Assembly (NCBI GenBank): GCA_002405755.1
Contig: DHMK01000016.1
Coordinates: 1 to 12,938, forward strand
Reading direction: 5' to 3'
Source: Clostridiales bacterium UBA4644
GTDB taxonomy: Bacteria; Bacillota; Clostridia; Oscillospirales; Butyricicoccaceae
Length of the DNA: 12,938 bases
The position numbers and the translations under genes were made by a program. Positions 6,886-12,813 of the stretch are shown here, piece after piece. Under the pieces are notes generated by a model. The model searched no databases and was not told the DNA's origin. It saw nothing but the letters and a program-made list of their open reading frames with translations. Within the stretch, counting starts at the first letter, position 1; each line of letters opens with the position of its first letter.

Positions 6886-7455
6886 ATGAGCTATATCCCA
6901 ACGCCGGAGCAGGCATTTGAAATTTTGAAGAAGTACAATCAGGACGCGTTCCACCGGAAGCACGGACAGGTCGTTTCCGGCGTTATGGGCTGGTATGCCG
7001 CCCAGTACGATCCGGAGCGGGTGGATTATTGGCGCACCGTGGGCATGCTCCACGATCTGGACTTTGAGCTTTATCCTGAGGAGCACTGCGTTAAGGGCGT
7101 GGAGCTTTGCCGGGCGGAGGACATCGACGAGGGCGTCATGCGGTCGGCCATGAGCCATGGCTGGGGCCTGACGGGGACGGAATATAAACCGGAGCAGCAG
7201 ATGGAGAAGATCCTGTTTGCCGTGGACGAGCTTACCGGCCTGATCGGCGCAGCCGCTATGATGCGCCCCAGCAGGAGCGTCTCCGATATGGAGGTCTCCA
7301 GCCTGAAAAAGAAGTTCAAGGACAAGAAATTTGCCGCGGGCTGCAGCCGGGACGTGATCCGGCAGGGGGCTGAAGCCCTGGGCTGGACGCTGGACGAGCT
7401 GTTTGAAAGGACCATCCTGGCTATGCGCAGCCTGGTGGGGACGCTGGATGTATAA
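6886..7455 (+). CDS. HD-domain hydrolase of unknown substrate
   Basis: A 189-residue soluble protein of the HD phosphohydrolase superfamily. The metal-binding pattern is complete: H26 (FHRKHG), H56-D57 (MLHDLDFE), H90 (SHGWG) and D113 (AVDELTG). This matches a widespread clostridial group of small stand-alone HD proteins annotated only as HDIG or HD-domain proteins. The substrate is unknown; nucleotides are usual for the superfamily, but nothing here identifies one. There is no membrane segment or signal peptide. AGGAGG (6874-6879) is 6 bases before the ATG, the gene starts 22 bases after rlmH, and it is the last gene before a strong terminator, so it most likely ends the wal-murA-rlmH transcript. 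Its role in that unit cannot be inferred. Confidence 0.85.
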   Translation: MSYIPTPEQAFEILKKYNQDAFHRKHGQVVSGVMGWYAAQYDPERVDYWRTVGMLHDLDFELYPEEHCVKGVELCRAEDIDEGVMRSAMSHGWGLTGTEYKPEQQMEKILFAVDELTGLIGAAAMMRPSRSVSDMEVSSLKKKFKDKKFAAGCSRDVIRQGAEALGWTLDELFERTILAMRSLVGTLDV

Positions 7456-7481
7456 ACATCCGGAAAAGCTGAAAATCAAAG

Positions 7482-7521
7482 ACGCTGCGGAGCCGGTCTC
7501 CGCAGCGTTTTTCTGTTTTTT
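7482..7521 (+). terminator. Strong intrinsic terminator ending the wal block
   Basis: ACGCTGCGGAG (7482-7492), loop CCGGT, CTCCGCAGCGT (7498-7508): a perfect 11-bp stem running directly into TTTTT (7508-7512) and, after CTG, six more T's (7516-7521). It lies 26 bases after the HD-protein stop and separates the envelope block from the butyrate module. Confidence 0.95.
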
Positions 7522-7574
7522 GAAGCAGCGGGCAGCCGGGGAAAGGGGGAGATTGTAGAGAGATGCCGACGATA

Positions 7575-7592
7575 TTGACAGCTTTTTGTCAA
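7575..7592. promoter_or_regulatory. Operator-like inverted repeat upstream of thl
   Basis: TTGACA (7575-7580) and TGTCAA (7587-7592) form a perfect inverted repeat with a 6-base centre, about 60 bases upstream of the thl -35 box. The form suits a dimeric regulator. It does not match the Rex site I would expect at butyrate genes (TTGTTAA-N4-TTAACAA). Alternatively the left arm is the -35 of an upstream promoter, with TATTTT at 7599-7604 as a poor -10 at 18-base spacing. Between here and the thl promoter lies AT-rich sequence (7599-7636), flanked by a weak GCCGG/CCGGC pair. Confidence 0.4.
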
Positions 7593-7651
7593 GCGTTGTA
7601 TTTTTTGCCGGAAAACATAAAAATAATTCGTAAAAACCGGCACATTGCGTG

Positions 7652-7680
7652 TTGAAAGACAAGGGAGATACCGCTATAAT
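7652..7680 (+). promoter_or_regulatory. Strong sigma-A type promoter for thl
   Basis: TTGAAA (7652-7657), a 17-base spacer and a perfect TATAAT (7675-7680). The stretch at 7612-7636 is A-rich and may act as an UP element. The predicted start is near 7687, giving a thl leader of about 70 bases. The sequence CCGC before the -10 box and AGATGGT after it recur at the crt promoter. Confidence 0.88.
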
Positions 7681-7755
7681 AGAAGATGGTTCAGTGGGTA
7701 AAACTGACAGTGGAAAAGGAAAACTTTTCAAAATAAAAAAAGGAGCGTATCAACA

Positions 7756-8940
7756 ATGAAAGAAGTGTATCTGGTAAGCATGGCCCGTACGGCCGTGGGC
7801 GGCTTCGGCGGCTCTCTGAAGGGCGTTTCCGCTGTGGAGCTTGGCAGCATCGTCATCAAGGAAGCGCTGAAGCGCGGCAATGTGGACGCCAAGGATGTGA
7901 ACGAGGTCTTCTTCGGCAACGTTCTGCAGGCTGCCCTGGGCCAGAACCCCGCCCGTCAGGCTTCCCTGAAGGCCGGCCTGCCCATCGAGACTCCCTGCAC
8001 CACGCTGAATAAGGTCTGCGGCTCCGGTCTGCACAGCGTCAGCCTGGCTTACCGCACCATTCTGGCCGGCGAGGCCGAGTGCGTCGTGGCCGGCGGCATG
8101 GAGAACATGAGCCTTGCGCCCTACGCCGTCAATTCCGCCCGCTGGGGCGCCCGCATGAACAACACCACCATGACCGATGTGATGGTCAACGACGGTCTGT
8201 GGGATGCGTTCAATAACTACCATATGGGCATCACCGCCGAGAACGTTGCCGAGAAATACGGCATCACCCGCCAGATGCAGGACGAGCTGGCCGCCCGCTC
8301 TCAGCAGCGCGCCGTGGAAGCCCGCGACAGCGGCCGCTTCGACGCCGAGATCGTGGACGTGGTCATCCCCCAGCGCAAGGGCGATCCCATCGTCTTCAAT
8401 AAGGACGAGCATCCCCGCGCCGGCACCACCGTTGAGACGCTGGCCAAGCTGAAGCCCGCCTTCAAGCGCGACGGCGGCACGGTCACCGCCGGCAACGCCT
8501 CCGGCATCAACGACGGCGCTGCCGCCATCGTGGTCGCCTCCGGCGAGTTCGTCAAGGCCCACGGCCTGAAGCCCATGGCCAAGATCGTTTCCACCGGCTC
8601 TGTGGGCGTGGATCCCGCGCTCATGGGCACCGGCCCCATCCCCTCCGTCCGTCAGGCGCTGAAGAAGGCCGGTCTGGAGACCAAGGACATCGACCTGTTC
8701 GAGCTGAACGAGGCCTTTGCCGCGCAGGCTGCCGCGGTCAATCAGGAGCTGGGCCTGACCCCCGACAATGTCAATGTCAACGGCGGCGCTATCGCGCTGG
8801 GCCATCCCATCGGCGCTTCCGGCGCGCGCATCCTGGTCACGCTGTGCTATGAGCTGGCCCGCCGCGGCGGCAAGTATGGTGTCGCTTCTTTGTGTATCGG
8901 CGGCGGCATGGGCGAAGCTGTTGTGGTGGAGCGCGTCTGA
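7756..8940 (+). CDS. thl: Acetyl-CoA C-acetyltransferase (thiolase)
   Basis: Cytoplasmic enzyme that condenses two acetyl-CoA to acetoacetyl-CoA, the entry to the butyryl-CoA pathway. The 394 residues are the standard length. The catalytic set of biosynthetic thiolases is complete: C88 in NKVCGSG, H350 in ALGHPIGASG and C380 in CIGGGMG. AGGAG (7741-7745) stands 10 bases before the ATG. The gene has its own near-consensus promoter and precedes crt-hbd-bcd-etfBA in the same direction; no terminator is seen in the 175-base gap, so read-through into crt is likely. Arginine codons are only CGC and CGT and lysine codons are almost all AAG, in contrast to the CGG-rich wal genes, which suggests very high expression. 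The name could equally be atoB; context favours thl. Confidence 0.97.
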   Translation: MKEVYLVSMARTAVGGFGGSLKGVSAVELGSIVIKEALKRGNVDAKDVNEVFFGNVLQAALGQNPARQASLKAGLPIETPCTTLNKVCGSGLHSVSLAYRTILAGEAECVVAGGMENMSLAPYAVNSARWGARMNNTTMTDVMVNDGLWDAFNNYHMGITAENVAEKYGITRQMQDELAARSQQRAVEARDSGRFDAEIVDVVIPQRKGDPIVFNKDEHPRAGTTVETLAKLKPAFKRDGGTVTAGNASGINDGAAAIVVASGEFVKAHGLKPMAKIVSTGSVGVDPALMGTGPIPSVRQALKKAGLETKDIDLFELNEAFAAQAAAVNQELGLTPDNVNVNGGAIALGHPIGASGARILVTLCYELARRGGKYGVASLCIGGGMGEAVVVERV

Positions 8941-9017
8941 TTTTCTGCCAAACAGGAAATTCAGCCAAAAATAACTCGGAAAAAGCAAAAATCCTTTGAG
9001 GAAATATCGTTTATAAT

Positions 9018-9046
9018 TTGACAAACTCCGGGCAGTCCGCTATAAT
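9018..9046 (+). promoter_or_regulatory. Perfect-consensus promoter for crt-hbd-bcd-etfBA
   Basis: TTGACA (9018-9023), exactly 17 bases, then TATAAT (9041-9046): both hexamers match the sigma-A consensus in full, and the upstream stretch is AT-rich. This predicts a very strong start near 9053, inside the thl-crt gap. The bases around the -10 box repeat those at the thl promoter. Confidence 0.93.
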
Positions 9047-9059
9047 GAAGATGGTCGGT

Positions 9060-9086
9060 TTCAGGCGCAGTACAGCTGCGCCTGAA
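9060..9086 (+). other. Stable hairpin in the crt 5' leader
   Basis: TTCAGGCGCAG (9060-9070), loop TACAG, CTGCGCCTGAA (9076-9086): a perfect 11-bp stem at the very start of the predicted transcript. No T tract follows, so it is not an intrinsic terminator. A 5'-terminal stem of this kind commonly protects mRNA from 5'-end-dependent decay; a protein-binding role is also possible. An outer GGCAG/CTGCC pair (9031-9035, 9088-9092) exists in DNA but lies partly upstream of the predicted start. Confidence 0.75.
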
Positions 9087-9115
9087 GCTGCCCTGTAAAA
9101 AGGAGGTCTTCATCC

Positions 9116-9892
9116 ATGGAATATGTAAAGTTTTCCGCGGAAGGCGGCGTTGGAACGCTGGCCATCGACCGGCCCCGTGCCCTGAATGCCCTGAACGACC
9201 AGGTGATCCGCGAGCTGGATCAGACGCTGGATCAGATCGATCCGGAGACGGTCCGCTGCGTTATCGTCCGCGGCGGCGGAGAAAAGGCCTTTGTGGCCGG
9301 CGCGGATATCGCGCAGATGAGCGCCCTCACCAGGGCGGAGGGCCAGGCCTTCGGCAAGCTGGGCAACGATGTGTTCCGCAAGCTGGAGACGCTGCCTGTT
9401 CCCACCATCGCCGCTGTCTGCGGCTTTGCGCTGGGGGGCGGCTGTGAGCTGGCCATGAGCTGCGACATCCGGATCTGCTCCGATACCGCTGTGTTTGGTC
9501 AGCCGGAGACCGGCCTGGGAATCACCCCCGGCTTTGGCGGCACGCAGCGGCTGGCCCGGCTCATCGGTCCCGGCATGGCGAAGCAGCTGATCTATTCCGC
9601 CCGCAATATCAAGGCGGAGGAGGCGCTGCGCTGCGGTCTGGTCAACGCCGTGTATCCGGTGGAGGAGCTGATGCCCGCCGCGGAAAAGCTGGCCCAGACC
9701 ATCGCGAAAAACGCGCCCATCGCCGTCCGCGCCTGCAAAAAGGCCATCAACGAGGGCCTGCAGACGGATATGGACCGGGCGGTGGAGCTCGAGGAAGCGC
9801 TGTTCGGCAGCTGCTTTGAGACGGAAGATCAGCAGGAGGGCATGCGCGCCTTTCTGGAAAAGCGGAAGCACGAGTCCTATTGCAACCGGTAA
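9116..9892 (+). CDS. crt: Short-chain enoyl-CoA hydratase (crotonase)
   Basis: Catalyses reversible dehydration of 3-hydroxybutyryl-CoA to crotonyl-CoA. The 258 residues match the crotonase family (about 260). Both catalytic glutamates are present, E111 in GGGCELA and E131 in QPETGLG, as are the oxyanion-hole region VAGADI (60-65) and the ITPGFGGTQRL signature. AGGAGG (9101-9106) is 9 bases before the ATG. It is the first gene after the perfect promoter and 50 bases before hbd. Unlike thl, bcd and etfB it uses several CGG arginine codons, so its codon bias is weaker than that of its partners. Other crotonase-fold activities cannot be excluded from sequence alone, but both glutamates and the operon make hydratase the clear choice. 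Confidence 0.95.
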   Translation: MEYVKFSAEGGVGTLAIDRPRALNALNDQVIRELDQTLDQIDPETVRCVIVRGGGEKAFVAGADIAQMSALTRAEGQAFGKLGNDVFRKLETLPVPTIAAVCGFALGGGCELAMSCDIRICSDTAVFGQPETGLGITPGFGGTQRLARLIGPGMAKQLIYSARNIKAEEALRCGLVNAVYPVEELMPAAEKLAQTIAKNAPIAVRACKKAINEGLQTDMDRAVELEEALFGSCFETEDQQEGMRAFLEKRKHESYCNR

Positions 9893-9928
9893 TGACAGAA
9901 CACAGGTTCACCACTCAAATTATAAAAC

Positions 9929-9934
9929 AGGAGG
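9929..9934 (+). promoter_or_regulatory. Ribosome binding site deciding the hbd start
   Basis: AGGAGG is 8 bases before ATG at 9943. The frame is open upstream to an ATG at 9880 inside the end of crt, but that would place 21 unrelated residues before the Rossmann strand MKVAIFGAGTMG, which is where this family normally starts. Confidence 0.85.
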
Positions 9935-9942
9935 ATCACAAC

Positions 9943-10779
9943 ATGAAGGTAGCGATTTTCGGAGCCGGCACCATGGGCAGCGGCATTGCCCAGGTCTTTG
10001 CAGCCAACGGCCACATTGCGCTGATGTATGCCAGCAGCCTGGCTTCCGCTCAGCGGCATAAGGATAAGCTGGCCGCTTCTCTGGCCAAGCGCGTGGCAAA
10101 GGGCAAGATGACCGAGGAGGCCAAGGAAGACCTGCTGAGCCGCGTTTTGGTGGAGGAAAAGTCTGCCGCGGCCGACGCGGACCTGATCATCGAATGCGTC
10201 AAGGAGGAAATGGAGACCAAGCGCGCCCTGCTCACCGAGCTGGATACGCTGTGCAAGCCTGAGGCTGTTTTTGCCTCCAACACCTCCTCGCTGTCCGTCA
10301 CCGAGATGGGCAACGGCCTGAAGCATCCGGTCATCGGGATGCACTTCTTCAACCCCGTCCCCAGCATGAAGCTGGTTGAGGTCATTCGCGGAGCCAACAC
10401 CACCCAGGAGACCTTCGACTTTGTCTATCAGCTGTCGAAGGACATCGGCAAGGATCCCATCGAGGTGGCCGAAGCCCCCGGCTTTGTGGTCAATAAGATC
10501 CTGATCCCCATGATCAACGAGGCCATCGGCCTGGTGGAGACCGGCGTCGCCTCTGCGGAGGATATCGACAAGGCCATGCAGCTGGGCGCCAATCATCCCA
10601 TGGGCCCGCTGGCGCTGGGCGATTTTATCGGCCTGGACGTGTGCCTGGCCATTATGGAGACCCTGCACCGGGAGACCGGCGACGACAAGTACCGTCCCGC
10701 TCTGCTGCTCCGCAAGATGGTGCGCGGCGGCCTGCTGGGCAAAAAGACCGGCAAGGGCTTTTACGATTACAATAAGTAA
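9943..10779 (+). CDS. hbd: 3-hydroxybutyryl-CoA dehydrogenase
   Basis: Reduces acetoacetyl-CoA to 3-hydroxybutyryl-CoA. The 278 residues fit the family (about 280). Domain 1 is a Rossmann fold with GAGTMGSGIA at 7-16; the catalytic residues S115 (SNTSS), H134 (GMHFFNP) and N184 (GFVVNK) are all present; domain 2 ends GKGFYDYNK, as in Clostridium acetobutylicum Hbd. One feature is odd: at the end of the second beta strand, where Clostridium Hbd has an Arg-Asp pair whose Asp binds the NADH ribose, this protein reads MYASSLASAQRHK, with A30-S31-S32 instead of the acid and R38, H39 and K40 nearby. That change often goes with NADPH use, so cofactor preference should not be assumed to be NADH. The gene lies 50 bases after crt and 38 before bcd in one operon. 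Confidence 0.96.
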   Translation: MKVAIFGAGTMGSGIAQVFAANGHIALMYASSLASAQRHKDKLAASLAKRVAKGKMTEEAKEDLLSRVLVEEKSAAADADLIIECVKEEMETKRALLTELDTLCKPEAVFASNTSSLSVTEMGNGLKHPVIGMHFFNPVPSMKLVEVIRGANTTQETFDFVYQLSKDIGKDPIEVAEAPGFVVNKILIPMINEAIGLVETGVASAEDIDKAMQLGANHPMGPLALGDFIGLDVCLAIMETLHRETGDDKYRPALLLRKMVRGGLLGKKTGKGFYDYNK

Positions 10780-10789
10780 GAAATAAATA

Positions 10790-10805
10790 TTGCGCGAAAG
10801 CGCAA
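10790..10805 (+). other. GNRA-tetraloop hairpin touching the bcd ribosome site
   Basis: TTGCGC (10790-10795), loop GAAA, GCGCAA (10800-10805). The loop is a GNRA tetraloop, so this small stem should be unusually stable in RNA. Its last two bases overlap the first bases of AAGGAGG (10804-10810), the bcd ribosome site. It may modulate bcd translation or mark an mRNA processing or decay boundary between hbd and bcd. Confidence 0.6.
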
Positions 10806-10817
10806 GGAGGGTAATTT

Positions 10818-11975
10818 ATGGATTTTGTTCTGAGCAAGCAGCATGAGATGCTCCGCAAAATGTACCGTGAGTTTGCGGAAACCGAAGTCAAGCCCCTGGC
10901 TGAGGAGATCGATGAGGAAGAGCGCTTCCCCATGGAAACCGTCGAGAAGATGGCCAAGCTGGGCATGATGGGCATCTACTTCCCCAAGGAGTACGGCGGC
11001 GCCGGCGCGGACACTCTGGCTTATGCCATGGCAGTGGAGGAGCTGGCAAAGGTCTGCGGCACCACCGCGGTCATCCTTTCCGCCCACACCTCTCTGTGCT
11101 GCGCCCCCATCTATGAAAACGGCACCGAGGAGCAGAAGCAGAAGTATCTGCCTGACCTGTGCTCCGGCCGCAAGATCGGCGCCTTCGGTCTGACCGAGCC
11201 CAACGCCGGTACCGACGCTTCCGGCCAGCAGACCACCGCCGTCCTGGAGGGCGATCACTATGTGCTGAACGGCTCTAAGTGCTTCATCACCAACGGCAAC
11301 GTGGCCGACACCTTCGTGGTCTTCGCCATGACCGACAAGAAGGCCGGCAGCCACGGCATCTCCGCTTTCATCGTGGAGAAGAGCTTCCCCGGCTTCTCTC
11401 AGGGCAAGCATGAAAAGAAGATGGGTATCCGCGGCTCCTCTACCTGCGACCTGATCTTTGAGGACTGCATCGTTCCCAAGGAGAACCTGCTGGGCAAGGA
11501 AGGCGAGGGCTTCAAGATCGCCATGAAGACGCTGGACGGCGGCCGTATCGGCATCGCCTCTCAGGCTCTGGGCCTGGGCGAGGGCGCTGTGGAGGAGGCC
11601 ATCAAGTATACCAAGGAGCGCGTCCAGTTCGGCAAGCGCCTGAGCCAGTTCCAGAACACCCAGTTCCAGCTGGCCGATATGCACTGCAGAATGCAGGCTG
11701 CTCAGTATCTGGTCTATGCCGCCGCCTGGAAGAAGGCGGAGCACGCCAAGAACCCCAAGATCTCCTACAGCATGGACGCCGCCATGGCCAAGCTGTTTGC
11801 TGCGGAAGCCGCTTCCGATGTGACCCGCCGCGCCGTCCAGCTGTTCGGCGGCTACGGCTATACCCGTGAATATCCCGTGGAGCGCATGATGCGCGACGCG
11901 AAGATCACCGAAATCTACGAAGGTACTTCCGAGGTCCAGAGAATGGTCATCGCCAGCAACCTTGGTGTGAAATAA
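10818..11975 (+). CDS. bcd: Short-chain acyl-CoA dehydrogenase (butyryl-CoA dehydrogenase)
   Basis: FAD enzyme that reduces crotonyl-CoA to butyryl-CoA in complex with EtfAB. The 385 residues match clostridial Bcd (about 380). Visible are the FAD/substrate signature GAFGLTEPNAGTD (121-133), ITNG soon after, the C-terminal signature QLFGGYGYTREYPVERMMRD, and the catalytic base E368 in IYEGTSE. Adjacency to etfB and etfA, as in C. acetobutylicum, supports a bifurcating Bcd-EtfAB complex that couples crotonyl-CoA reduction by NADH to ferredoxin reduction; this is inferred from context. AAGGAGG is 7 bases before the ATG. Arginine codons are CGC, CGT and two AGA, never CGG, which suggests high expression. 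Substrate length preference (C4 versus longer) cannot be read from the sequence. Confidence 0.95.
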   Translation: MDFVLSKQHEMLRKMYREFAETEVKPLAEEIDEEERFPMETVEKMAKLGMMGIYFPKEYGGAGADTLAYAMAVEELAKVCGTTAVILSAHTSLCCAPIYENGTEEQKQKYLPDLCSGRKIGAFGLTEPNAGTDASGQQTTAVLEGDHYVLNGSKCFITNGNVADTFVVFAMTDKKAGSHGISAFIVEKSFPGFSQGKHEKKMGIRGSSTCDLIFEDCIVPKENLLGKEGEGFKIAMKTLDGGRIGIASQALGLGEGAVEEAIKYTKERVQFGKRLSQFQNTQFQLADMHCRMQAAQYLVYAAAWKKAEHAKNPKISYSMDAAMAKLFAAEAASDVTRRAVQLFGGYGYTREYPVERMMRDAKITEIYEGTSEVQRMVIASNLGVK

Positions 11976-11993
11976 GCAGGAGGTAAGGTAACT

Positions 11994-12794
11994 ATGAAAA
12001 TCATTGTTTGTGTCAAGCAGGTCCCGGATACCTCCGGTAAGGTTGCTGTGAATCCCGATGGGACGCTGAACCGTGCGTCCATGCAGGCCATCACCAACCC
12101 CGATGATAAGAATGCCGTTGAGGCTGCGCTGAAGCTCAAGGAGCAGACCGGCTGCAAGGTCACCGTGGTCTCCATGGGTCCCCCGCCCGCAGAAGGCATG
12201 CTGCGTGAGCTGATCGCCATGGGCTGCGACGACGCCGTTCTGGTGTCCGGCCGTGAGTTCGGCGGCTCCGATACCTTCGCCACCTCCCAGATCCTGGCCG
12301 CCGCCATCGACGAGCTGGGCATCGAGGACGACGATATCATCTTCTGCGGCCGTCAGGCCATCGATGGCGATACCGCGCAGGTCGGTCCCCAGATCGCCGA
12401 GAAGCTGGGCCTGCCCCAGATCTCCTATGCCGCCGATATCAAGCTGGAGGGCAAGACCCTCACCGTCAAGCGCATGCTGGAGGACGGTTATATGACCATT
12501 CAGGTCCAGACCCCCTGCCTGATCACCTGCATCAAGGAACTGAATACTCCCCGCTACATGAGTGTCAACGGTATCGTGGAGGCTTATGACAAGCCCATGG
12601 CCATCTTTGACTTCCCCAAGCTGAAGGATAACCCCCTGATCGAGCTGGACAGCATCGGTCTGAAGGGCTCTCCCACCAACATCCTGACCTCCTTCACGCC
12701 TCCGCAGAAGGGCGCTGGCATGATGCTGGAAGGCGCTGACAGAGCCACGTGCGAGAAGCTGGCCGGCATCCTGGCCGCCAAGCACATCATCTGA
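11994..12794 (+). CDS. etfB: Electron transfer flavoprotein beta subunit
   Basis: Small subunit of the flavoprotein that passes electrons to Bcd and, in bifurcating complexes, accepts the hydride from NADH at its own flavin. The 266 residues are typical. Visible are the N-terminus IVCVKQVPDT, the NPDDKNAVEAALKLKE segment, SMGPPPAE, and the nucleotide-binding signature GRQAIDGDTAQVGPQ from residue 119. It lies 18 bases after bcd with AGGAGG (11978-11983) 10 bases before the ATG, and 19 bases before etfA. Codon use is like that of thl and bcd (CGC/CGT, AAG). Placement after bcd rather than near fixC or nif-type genes favours the butyrate role over a FixBA role. Confidence 0.96.
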   Translation: MKIIVCVKQVPDTSGKVAVNPDGTLNRASMQAITNPDDKNAVEAALKLKEQTGCKVTVVSMGPPPAEGMLRELIAMGCDDAVLVSGREFGGSDTFATSQILAAAIDELGIEDDDIIFCGRQAIDGDTAQVGPQIAEKLGLPQISYAADIKLEGKTLTVKRMLEDGYMTIQVQTPCLITCIKELNTPRYMSVNGIVEAYDKPMAIFDFPKLKDNPLIELDSIGLKGSPTNILTSFTPPQKGAGMMLEGADRATCEKLAGILAAKHII

Positions 12795-12813
12795 TTGAAA
12801 GGAGATTATAGGA

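Noticed and set aside
7575..7592. The dyad as a Rex binding site
   Set aside because: TTGACA/TGTCAA half-sites with a 6-base centre do not match the Rex half-site TTGTTAA with a 4-base centre.
8941..9017. Terminator after thl
   Set aside because: Only short imperfect pairings (such as TCCT-TTG-AGGA) and no stem followed by a T tract; read-through to crt seems likely.
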